64,000 nucleotides of DNA. Source: Prinia subflava (taxonomy: Eukaryota > Chordata > Aves > Passeriformes > Cisticolidae). The stretch is from NCBI RefSeq assembly GCF_021018805.1, contig NC_086283.1, forward strand, positions 19,826,162 to 19,890,161, read 5' to 3'. A program made the translations under genes and the position numbers. The first letter of the stretch is position 1. The number at the start of each line of letters is the position of its first letter. Below, piece by piece: positions 14,501 through 22,906 of the stretch. The notes under the pieces were generated by a model that made no database searches, had not been told where the DNA came from, and saw only the letters and a program-made list of their open reading frames with translations.

Positions 14501-17500
14501 TATCCCCAACGTGACTCACATGTTTTGGGTCACTGAAATCCAGCTCCTCATTCCTTGTTTTCACAAGTTACAATTTTATGTTCTCTGATGGCCATGGCAG
14601 ATGGATTTGTGTATGTTATCTAGGACAAACTATCTAGGACAATTTAGAACACAGACTTGCACTAAAAACCCCAGACTATTTCACTGAAAACAGATGTCAT
14701 TAGTCTTTTATCCAATTAAAATTTCCCCTACAGTGATCACATTACATGGATGAACCCATTCTATGGAAATCAAGATTTCAGAGCATATTTCTGTGTTCCA
14801 AACCCTGTTTTATAGGTGTGTGTGTGTCCATTAAAATTGAATTTCTAACATTAAAGTGTGCTAAGGTAAACAGAGATGAAATCCTGTGTGTATAACTACA
14901 CATATTTGCAGCAAACAGGAAGAGAGTTATGGAGATGGATGGTGGTTGGAAGAAATGTTGGTCTTTACAAAGTAATTTACAAATATGATAGAAAACTCCA
15001 GAGCAGAATGAAAACAAAACAAATGTCCAATTGTTAAATGCTGTCATGAACCAAAATTGTAAGAACAATCAGGGACGATGACGTTCATCCCCTTCTCAGA
15101 TCTCTGTAAACAGATTAGGAATTTTTGCTTGGAAAAAAGGAGAGTGAAGATTCCCACAAGTTATGATTCCCAACTTGTAAAATTACACTCCTCCTGTTAG
15201 CAGTGGAGAATGTGCTGTGAGCAAGAACCTGAGGTGGCTTGCACACTGGAAAGTGCAGCTCGGACGAAATCCTGCAGAAATCCTGGAGAATCTCTGTAGT
15301 GCCATGGAAGCAGAGGAAGAGCAGAGGGCAGAATGGATATGGTAAAAACTTCTTTGTTTAAAATTCTGCCTTGTTGAGGGATGAATGGGTTTTGGACTGG
15401 GAAAGCAGAGAGTCCAGTAATTTGTATCATCTCTGCAAAATGTATGGTACAGCTTCGAACGTTCCTAATGTGCCACAGATGGTCTGGTTGGGCAGTAGGA
15501 CTGCCAAAAGTGAATGTATGAAATTAATCTCTTTTTCACTCTATCACACCATCTGTTGCCAGTTCATTGCGTCTGTTAATAATAACAAGTAATTAATAAT
15601 AATTTCAATAATTTAATTAATAAGTTCCTGATCGATTTGAAACCCTTTCTGTTGGCTCTCAGGTTCTTTTCATCTGGTGCAGGTTACAAAAATAAAGTTT
15701 GACCTGTTTTCTAAATTATCAAACATATAGGTTACTTTTGTGTCTACTTTTAATGCTGATATATATAAGTTCTAACAAAGTAGAAAGCCACTTATCAATG
15801 AGGCTGAAGAGCAGATTTTAGAACTTTGCTGGATTTTGATTATGATGAGTGCACTTATCTTAATATCAGGTACAACCTGACTGCAGGAAGGTGATGGCCT
15901 CTAACTATTGTTATGCTGTTCTTTCAGAAAAAAAAAATTGTATTTAACTTTCCTTCAGTTTATTCTCTTTGCACAATATTTTTCTCCCAAAAATATAGGT
16001 TTCTCATTTATTTTTTATTGTATGCATTATGCACTTTACAATGTTTTTTGATTATTACCATATAACTTTTCACTTTTTACAAATCATTGCTCAAAAATTT
16101 CTGATACCATAACTTTGTTTTGGTCCTACAAGCTTTTAGGCATCTAAAATAATTTATTATGGGTAATAACTGCAGTTTTTTCATCTTCTCCTTATAAGTG
16201 TGCTTTCAAACTTAATTAAGCATAGCCATATTTATAACAGGATGAAAGGTTCCAAAAATAAGCACAAACACCGTTCCTCATGATTTGAATTCTTTATATA
16301 TGTATGTTAATTCAATCATTTTCCCCAGGCAGATTGAGTTCTTATTTTATATCCTTTTACATTAGATTTTTATTTTTCCTCTATGATGTTTTATGTCTAT
16401 CTGTTCTTTCTAATATCAAAGTGTTCACAATTTTATCAAAGCCACAGGCTGTGGAGTCAGGCAAAAATCAGAGTAGTGCCCCAGTCCCCACTATACTCAT
16501 ACAAGGGAGTATTTCAAATATTTCTGGTGTTTTGTTCCTTTCCAAAGGCATGCAGGAAAGGCCAGAATTGAATCTTTCCCTCACAGTTTATCATCTTTTG
16601 CACATCCACCATGCATTACCCTGTTTACTTTTTGGTATATTTAAAAAAAAAAAAAGTGCTTTGATTGATGTCATGCCAAATTATTCTTTTTTGATAGCAG
16701 CATCTGCTGATTTTTTTTTTTTCTTTTTGTCACAGATAGTTACATCCAGGAATTATAATCCCATAATCCCCTCCCCCCCCTTTTTTTTTTTTAGAGAACA
16801 GGTATCATTAATTCCATAGCACATTCAGTGCAGTTTACTTTATTATTATCAAACTCATGTGTTTCAGATGTTTCAGGTGGGGGAAATGCTGGAGTTATGA
16901 AGCAGGTACTACATTTGAAGAGAAAATTCCCTTTCCTCGCTCCTCCCCACACTTGAGTTTAGCTTGGAAAAAAACATTCAAGTTTGCACCTGGGTGTCAG
17001 TTCTTGCATCAGAAAGATCAGTAAGAGCTTCAGGTTTTGAATTTAGAAGGCCCCAAAGAAAACATTCCAGGAATTGTTCTTTTTAACCGTCAGCATTACA
17101 CCTGCCCTCAGTGTAAACGCTTGCTTTTAAAAATCCACTCACCACGTGGCCTAGAACAGATCCACTGCAGCAGTGGATCTCAGGTGTTAATTATGTATTA
17201 ACACAAATAAAGGTGGTCTGTGTGTTTTAGGTGGGTTTTGGACTGGTTTTGCCTCTTTCTGTATTAGTGTACAAAGTTTTGGTGAGGTTTCCAAAGCATG
17301 ATGCTTCAGAAAAAATAAGATGGGAGAAGGGCATTGGCCAGAAAAAGGCTCAAAAAATTCCTGTTTTTCCTTTCTTAACAATGAGTTTTCAATAAATTTT
17401 GTGAATAGTCATTCAACCCACTGTCTCCCAAAAGAAATCTAAGAGACTGTGGAGGTCTCACTACATGGAAATACAGAGAAATCTCTTTTTGTTTTTGCTC

Positions 17501-18332
17501 AGCAAGTTTGTCTTGCTCAGCAAGAGCACACAGGAAAAATGGCTTTTCTAGCTTTTTCCTTTTGGAAGCCTTAAAAGTAGATATGGTGCAGTAATCTGAT
17601 TCAGAATAATGTAGGTGCTGTATTAAAAATGAAATGTGATATTAAAGAATCACATTGAAGTCTTGGGAAATAGGTTTCTAGTCTCACCGTTTTCTTCGGT
17701 TTCATTAATATTGGTCATATACAATCCTTATTTTGTCTTCCAAGCAAACTGAATTTTTATCTGTACGTGTTCACAAGGACTGTGGAGAGGGGAATATCAG
17801 AGTTGAGGTGCAACATGAATTGGATGTCATTTTCTCTGCCACTTGTGTAATCTCTAATAACAGAGGCATCTAATAACCTCCATTTCTTCCTGACAGCTCA
17901 CTGAGCTGGGAATGCAGGTTCCTGCTGCTCACCAGGAGCTGTTTTATTGACTAAACTCTGGAGAAGTTGTCTCAGATTTAAGGGTGTGTTGAATTACAGC
18001 CAGTTGCACTGAGCACAAATCCTCAAAATTCGTTTTAATTATAGCTTTTACCAATAGGTGAATGCACAGAGAAAAATCCCACTCTCTCCATTTGCTCACA
18101 GGAAGGAAATATAAGCAAGATTAAGGCCCAGCTGATTCTTACAAGTCTGGGTTCTTTCTCAGGAGGCAGTGAGGGGAGTGAGTTCCATAATTCCACAGGC
18201 TGTGCAGTGCATTTCTGTTCTGAAGGAATGTGCCACTGTGCCAGCACAGAAAAACGTGCCTTACTCATTCCATCATACTGGTTTAGTATTTTTACTAAAA
18301 AAAGAGGTTTAATTATTATAATTATTACTAAA
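8538..18332. other. Gene-free stretch
   Basis: No gene, RNA gene or full repeat was recognised apart from the G/T tract at 9117-9318. Open frames such as those near 13512-13859, 13834-14244 (minus) and 16304-16819 have AT-driven composition (F, L, I, K, N runs, homopolymer-encoded segments) and no motif that I know. Confidence 0.55.
9117..9318 (+). repeat. G/T-only low-complexity tract followed by A/C-rich segment
   Basis: About 200 bases of T and G (TTTTG, TTGG and TTTGG units) are followed at 9331-9380 by an A/C-rich stretch (CAAAACCC, CCAACAAAAAAC). The two can partly pair, so the unit may be a degenerate inverted repeat. Open frames here are composition artefacts. Confidence 0.75.
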
Positions 18333-18354
18333 TGTTGTTGTTGTTGTTGTTATT

Positions 18355-18393
<39 letters not shown>
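18333..18393. repeat. (TTG)n followed by (AAT)12 microsatellite
   Basis: TTG units run from 18333 to 18351 and a pure (AAT)12 array runs from 18358 to 18393. The array ends 9 bp before the target-site duplication of the retrovirus, so the provirus inserted at the edge of a microsatellite. Confidence 0.9.
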
Positions 18394-18401
18394 TTATTTA
18401 A

Positions 18402-18406
18402 GTTGT
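18402..18406. repeat. Provirus target-site duplication, left copy (GTTGT)
   Basis: GTTGT directly precedes the 5' LTR and is repeated at 24946-24950 directly after the 3' LTR. A 5-bp duplication is typical of ERV-L (class III) integrases, compared with usually 4 bp for class I and 6 bp for class II and alpharetroviruses. Confidence 0.9.
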
Positions 18407-18955
18407 TGTCCTGGGGTGACAGGACATTTTCATGCTTTGTATCCCAAATAGGTTGTTTTTTTTTTCCTGTTCCCATATTCTCAGTTTGTTTTGTCTATAG
18501 CTGAGCCCCTCCCCCGGCTGCTCGCTTTTGGCTTGCTTGCTGCTAGCTTTAGGCTGCTTTGCTGGCTTTGCTCTCTTGCTTTCTGCTTTTTGCTTGTTTT
18601 TTTGCCATTTTTCTGCTTTTGTGTTTCCCCTTCTTTCCTTCCTCCCCTTCCCTGAAGACATCGGACCTGCTTCGGGCCCTGATTCGGGAACATCAAGGGA
18701 CACCCCCCGGAGTCTGCACCTGAGAGAAGCTTTGGCACCCTCCCCAGCAGAGACTGCTCACCCTCTCTTGGACTGGTGAAAACATTTGTTGTCATCTCGG
18801 ACTGTTTTCCTTGTGTTGGGGAGTGGTTTTTTTCCGTTGTTTCTCAATAAACAAGTTTTTTCCACTTTTTTCCCTCTGAGGAAATTCCTCCCGAACCCGG
18901 TGGTGGGGAGGGGAGTTGTGGGGATTTTCCCCTAAATTTGTCCTAAACTAGGACA
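18407..18955 (+). repeat. 5' LTR
   Basis: The LTR starts TGTCCTGGGG and ends CTAGGACA; the matching 3' copy fixes both borders. The U3 part is pyrimidine-rich on the + strand. An AATAAA signal lies at 18846-18851, about 105 bases before the end. Each terminus is itself a short palindrome (TGTCCTG...CAGGACA at 18407-18426 and TGTCCTA-AAC-TAGGACA at 18939-18955). I saw no convincing TATA box; TCTATAGC near 18493 is only a weak candidate. Confidence 0.95.
18846..18851 (+). promoter_or_regulatory. Polyadenylation signal AATAAA in 5' LTR
   Basis: AATAAA is present at the same LTR offset in both copies and is followed by a T-rich stretch. This would place the R/U5 border shortly downstream. Confidence 0.7.
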
Positions 18956-18963
18956 AACATTTT

Positions 18964-18981
18964 TGGTGGCCTGTACGGGGA
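18964..18981 (+). promoter_or_regulatory. Primer-binding site, tRNA-Ile type
   Basis: TGGTGGCCTGTACGGGGA lies 8 bases after the LTR end. It matches the complement of the 3' end of vertebrate tRNA-Ile(AAU), including CCA, at 17 of 18 positions; the mismatch is T at 18972. Mammalian ERV-L elements usually use tRNA-Leu, so isoleucine priming is a distinguishing trait. The first ATG of the gag frame starts at 18983, one base after this site. Confidence 0.85.
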
Positions 18982-18982
18982 G

Positions 18983-19966
18983 ATGATCATACAAAGTGGA
19001 AAAAACTTTATTCTAATAATATTTTGGTTTCTGTTGTTTTGTGGGCATATTGGTATGTCTCTTTTTGAAGGTATAATATCATTTGGAGTGAAAGCCTGCC
19101 TCTATTTCTGGTCATTTGGGTTCTTTGAAGTTTTAATACCTTTGTGGTCCCTAGGTTTATTCTCTTATCCAGCAATAGCTCCGATATTGTCCCTGATGCA
19201 TAGCTTTTGTAACCGTGGGGCGCTAACCAGAATATTTATCGGGCTGGGCTTGGTTGTGATGATTTGCAAGAGGTTTATAAAAATTTTGCTATTGGTTCCA
19301 GGAATGTATGGTTCATGGTTGTGGTTGTGTACTCAGTTTGTTAGGGGAGAAGCAGGGGAGGAGGCTTTTCAGCCTTTGCTTTCCTTCTTCTCCTCCGGAT
19401 TGTTTACATCTCTTCTAGAAAATGTTTGGTCCTCCCTGACTGCCAAGGACACCATCTTTCTGGCATTCAATTTAGTAAGCTTTCTTTATACTGTCTGCAG
19501 TTTATATAAGATGAAGGCTGAGATTTCTAGAGGGGCTGGTGAGACTCCTGATTTAGGAGTAAAACCAAGGGTGAAGAATTCTGAGTGGCGTGGGAAATGG
19601 GAGGATATGGGCCAAATTTTAAAGGAGTTTTCTGACCCTGTAGTCTGGGACTTTCCATCTGAACAAATTCAGAACCCAGCTGAGGTGGTAAAGTATCTGA
19701 AAGAGAGGTGCCATGGTAACACTAAGGAGGAAAGGATCATTGCAGTGAGCTGGGCCCTGGCACATGCTTATCGCACCCTGCTAGATACTGTAGGGCAGCA
19801 GATAGAGGAAAGGGAACAGGGAGATAAATTAGTTACTGTCCCAGTCACTCAGGCTGCAGCAAACATCCCAGGCTCCAGGCCAGTAGTTAAACCAGACAGT
19901 AAGCCCCAACCAATGGCTGTTGCTGCAAATACAAAAGGTGGAAAGTGTAAAAGCAAGACTGACTGA
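18983..19966 (+). CDS. Gag N-terminal part with hydrophobic multi-pass-like domain
   Basis: This 327-codon open frame starts at the first ATG after the primer-binding site and ends at TGA 19964-19966. Residues about 8-176 are strongly hydrophobic, with segments near 8-28, 32-60, 62-75, 82-105, 131-148 and 156-176. The rest is hydrophilic: a linker, then a W/E/K-rich helical-looking block near residues 200-280 (GKWEDMGQILKEFSDPVVWD begins it), then a Lys/Pro-rich end. The position between primer-binding site and capsid makes it the start of Gag, but no myristoylation-type MGxxxS start is present. The hydrophobic part is T-rich DNA, which resists stop codons, so it could instead be an untranslated leader with the true start at ATG 19511, just after an acceptor-like CTGTCTGCAG (19491-19500). 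The stop at 19964 separates it from the capsid-like segment in the same frame. Confidence 0.6.
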   Translation: MIIQSGKNFILIIFWFLLFCGHIGMSLFEGIISFGVKACLYFWSFGFFEVLIPLWSLGLFSYPAIAPILSLMHSFCNRGALTRIFIGLGLVVMICKRFIKILLLVPGMYGSWLWLCTQFVRGEAGEEAFQPLLSFFSSGLFTSLLENVWSSLTAKDTIFLAFNLVSFLYTVCSLYKMKAEISRGAGETPDLGVKPRVKNSEWRGKWEDMGQILKEFSDPVVWDFPSEQIQNPAEVVKYLKERCHGNTKEERIIAVSWALAHAYRTLLDTVGQQIEEREQGDKLVTVPVTQAAANIPGSRPVVKPDSKPQPMAVAANTKGGKCKSKTD

Positions 19967-19969
19967 AGG

Positions 19970-20272
19970 GTGGAGGATGATGATGATCCAAGAGAAGGAC
20001 CATCACCAAAATCAGAGACCACAGCAAGTGGCATAGATTCCGGAGCCAATATTGATTCCTTCTCCCTGAAGGACCTTCAAGGCCTAAGGAAGGATTATAG
20101 GCGACAGCCCGATGAGTCTATAATTAGTTGGCTAGTCCGCCTTTGGGATGCGGCAGGGGAGGCTACCATTCTGGATGGCACTGAAGCGAGGCATTTAGGA
20201 TCCCTGTCACATGATCCTGTCATCGACCAAGGCATGATGAGGAGGGCTAGCCCTCACAGCCTCTGGGAATGA
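19970..20272 (+). pseudogene. Gag capsid-like segment, part 1 (between two in-frame stops)
   Basis: This segment is in the same frame as the preceding Gag part, bounded by TGA at 19964 and TGA at 20270. It starts with an acidic D/E/P/S stretch, followed by a capsid-like block containing IISWLVRLWDAAGEATILDG and then a conserved-looking EARHLGSLSHDPVIDQ. This Trp-Leu-x-Arg-x-Trp-Asp and Leu-Gly-Ser-Leu pattern is what I associate with ERV-L Gag and the mouse restriction factor Fv1, which derives from such a Gag. There is no ATG near its start, so it would be translated only by readthrough of the upstream stop. It is probably one continuous gag broken by two nonsense changes. Confidence 0.75.
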
Positions 20273-21007
20273 GTCCTGGACAGCGTAGCACAAAGATACC
20301 TGTGTGCAGATGACCTTTATATTCAGCAGACACGGTGGAAGACCGTAGAACAGGGGATCCAACGCCTGAGGGAGATGGCAGTGGTAGAGATCATTTTTTC
20401 AGATGATATAACAACTAGGAATCCGGACTTAGTACTGTGCACACCTGTAATGTGGAGGAAACTTGTGCGCCTTGGGCCACCTGAATACGCTTCTGCTCTA
20501 GCAATAATGAAGCGGGATGAGGTATATGAGACTGTGCTCGATATGGCAAAGAAGCTTCGGGCATATGCAGATGCTGTACATGGCCCGACTCATGCCAGAA
20601 TTGCAGCTGTGGAAACACGACTGCAGAAATTAGAAGATAAAATAGAGGAAAGTCGTAAGAAACTCAGGGAAGAGATTAAGGAGGACTTCCTCCAAATCTC
20701 AGCTGTACAAATTAGAGGCCCTAGTATCCAACGCAGATGTTCCCTTGTTGGGGAGAGAAGGTACACCCCACAAGCTGAGTTGTGGTTCTTCCTACGTGAG
20801 TCTGGAGAAAACATGAGGAGATGGGATGGTAAGCCTACTGCTGCTCTGGCACAACAGGTGTGTGAATTGAAGGAAGGTAGGAAAAGGGAAGCAGCTCCAG
20901 TTGCCCGTAGTCGAACTGTCAGGCATAATGATGATGAGGACTTGTCCGATCCCCTTGAAGGAACCTCCAAGACATATATCTCAGGAAAGAAGGATAACCA
21001 GGCTTAG
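20273..21007 (+). pseudogene. Gag capsid-like segment, part 2, with coiled coil; ends at gag-pol TAG
   Basis: The same frame continues directly after the TGA at 20270-20272; the first ATG inside it is at 20375. Its early part (VEQGIQRLREMAVVEIIFSD) continues the ERV-L/Fv1-like capsid. Around 20590-20690 lies a charged heptad stretch (ETRLQKLEDKIEESRKKLRE), a likely coiled coil. A basic region with an RKREAAP motif and an acidic tail follow. No CX2CX4HX4C zinc knuckle is present. It ends at TAG 21005-21007, after which the same frame runs straight into the protease, an arrangement that fits readthrough expression of Pol. Confidence 0.75.
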
Positions 21008-22906
21008 AGGGGCCCTGCCTCTAGCCAGGTAGAGGTTAGGGAAAACCGAGTTTTTTGGACAGTATGGGTTCTATGGCCTGGCACATCAGAGCCACAGAAA
21101 TATAAAGCTTTGGTTGATACCGGTTCTCAGTGTACCCTAATGCCATCAGAACATGAGGGAACAGAACCTATTTCTATTGCCGGGGTGACAGGGGGATCAC
21201 AAGAACTGACCCTGTTGGAAGCCAAGGTGAGCCTGACCGGGAAGGAGTGGCAGGAACATCCGATTGTGACTGGCCCAGAGGCTCCGAGTATTCTGGGCAT
21301 AGACTATCTCAGGAATGGCTATTACAAAGACCCTAAGGGGTTCAGATGGGCTTTTGGAATAGCTGCCGTGGAGGCAGAGGGCATTAAGAAATTGAACACC
21401 TTGCCTGGACTGTCAGAGAACCCATCTGCAGTAGGACTCCTGAAGGTAGAAGAGCAACGAGTACCTGTTGCCACCTCGACAGTGCATCGCCGGCAGTATC
21501 GAACAAATCGAGATGCTGTGATCCCCATTCACAAGATGATCCGACAGCTGGAGAGCCAAGGGGTGGTCAGTAAAACCCACTCACCCTTCAACAGTCCCAT
21601 CTGGCCTGTGCGTAAATCTGAAGGAGAATGGAGATTGACCATGGATTACCGTGCTTTGAATGAAGTGACTCCACCGCTGAGCGCTGCTGTGCCAGACATG
21701 CTGGAACTCCAGTACGAGCTGGAGTCCAAAGCAGCAAAGTGGTACGCCACAATCGACATCGCTAATGCGTTTTTCTCCATTCCTCTGGCTGCAGAATGCA
21801 AGCCTCAGTTTGCTTTCACCTGGAGGGGTGTGCAGTACACCTGGAACCGACTGCCCCAGGGGTGGAAGCATAGTCCTACCATCTGTCATGGACTGATCCA
21901 GACTATGCTAGAAAAGGGTGAGGCTCCAGAACATTTACAATACATTGATGATATCATTGTGTGGGGAAACACAGCAGCAGAAGTGTTTGAGAAAGGAGAG
22001 AAAATCATCCAAATTCTCCTGGAAGCTGGCTTTGCCATTAAGAAAAGTAAAGTTAAGGGACCTGCTCGGGAGATCCAGTTCCTGGGAGTGAAGTGGCAAG
22101 ATGGACGGCGCCAGATTCCTACTGATGTCATCAACAAAATCACAGCTATGTCCCCACCAACCAACAAGAAGGAAACACAAGCTTTCTTAGGTGCTATAGG
22201 TTTCTGGAGGATGCACATTCCTGAATATAGTCAGATTGTGAGCCCTCTTTACTTGGTTACCCGTAAGAAGAATGATTTCTATTGGGGCCCTGAACAGCAG
22301 CAAGCGTTTGCCCAGATCAAGCAGGAGATCGCTCGTGCGGTAGCTCTTGGCCCAGTCAGGACAGGACCAGAAGTGAAGAACATGCTCTACTCTGCAGCCG
22401 GGAACCATGGCCTGTCCTGGAGCCTTTGGCAGAAGGTGCCTGGTGAGACTCGAGGCCGACCATTGGGATTCTGGAGTCGGAGCTACAGAGGGTCTGAAGC
22501 CAACTACACCCCAACAGAGAAAGAAATCCTGGCCGCGTATGAAGGAGTCCAAGCTGCTTCAGAAGTGATTGGTACCAAGGAAGAGGTACAACTCTTCCTG
22601 GCACCCCGACTACCCGTGCTGGGGTGGATGTTCAAAGGAAAGGTTCCCTCTACCCACCATGCCACCAATGCTACATGGAGCAAGTGGATTGCCCTCATTA
22701 CACAGCGCGCCCAAATTGGGAAACTAAATCGTCCTGGGATTTTGGAGGTAATTACAAATTGGCCTGAGGGTGAAAGCTTCAGTCTCACTGGTGAAGAGGG
22801 AGAAGAGCAAGTGACCCATGCCGAAGAAGCTCCACCATATAACCAACTGCCGGCAGAAGACACACGCTACGCTCTTTTTACTGCTCCTGTCGCCTTGTGG
22901 GGATGA
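21008..22906 (+). CDS. Pol part 1: aspartic protease and reverse transcriptase
   Basis: This stretch is open in the gag frame from just after TAG 21005-21007. The protease active-site triad Asp-Thr-Gly is at 21116-21124 (LVDTGSQCT), with a later ILGIDYL typical of the second protease half. Reverse transcriptase follows: SPFNSPIWPVRK, WRLTMDYRALN, the first catalytic Asp in YATIDIANAFFSIPL, LPQGWKHSPT near 21851, the YIDD box at 21941-21952, IQFLGVKW, and a thumb/connection region with FLGAIGFWR and GFWSRSY. All three catalytic RT aspartates are present. The frame ends at TGA 22904-22906 a few residues into where RNase H should start, because of a frame change near 22880-22885. There is no ATG at the start, so expression would depend on readthrough from Gag. 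Confidence 0.9.
   Translation, partial: RGPASSQVEVRENRVFWTVWVLWPGTSEPQKYKALVDTGSQCTLMPSEHEGTEPISIAGVTGGSQELTLLEAKVSLTGKEWQEHPIVTGPEAPSILGIDYLRNGYYKDPKGFRWAFGIAAVEAEGIKKLNTLPGLSENPSAVGLLKVEEQRVPVATSTVHRRQYRTNRDAVIPIHKMIRQLESQGVVSKTHSPFNSPIWPVRKSEGEWRLTMDYRALNEVTPPLSAAVPDMLELQYELESKAAKWYATIDIANAFFSIPLAAECKPQFAFTWRGVQYTWNRLPQGWKHSPTICHGLIQTMLEKGEAPEHLQYIDDIIVWGNTAAEVFEKGEKIIQILLEAGFAIKKSKVKGPAREIQFLGVKWQDGRRQIPTDVINKITAMSPPTNKKETQAFLGAIGFWRMHIPEYSQIVSPLYLVTRKKNDFYWGPEQQQAFAQIKQEIARAVALGPVRTGPEVKNMLYSAAGNHGLSWSLWQKVPGETRGRPLGFWSRSYRGSEANYTPTEKEILAAYEGVQAASEVIGTKEEVQLFLAPRLPVLGWMFKGKVPSTHHATNATWSKWIALITQRAQIGKLNRPGILEVITNWPEGESFSLTGEEGEEQVTHAEEAPPYNQLPAEDTRYALFTAPVALWG

Noticed and set aside
16304..16819. 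171-codon open frame
   Set aside because: AT-rich composition with Phe/Lys runs encoded by homopolymers, no motif and no splice context.
18528..18779. Hydrophobic open frame inside the 5' LTR (and the matching one at 24480-24770)
   Set aside because: The two LTR copies differ by indels that change the frame, so the protein is not conserved; it arises from pyrimidine-rich U3 DNA.
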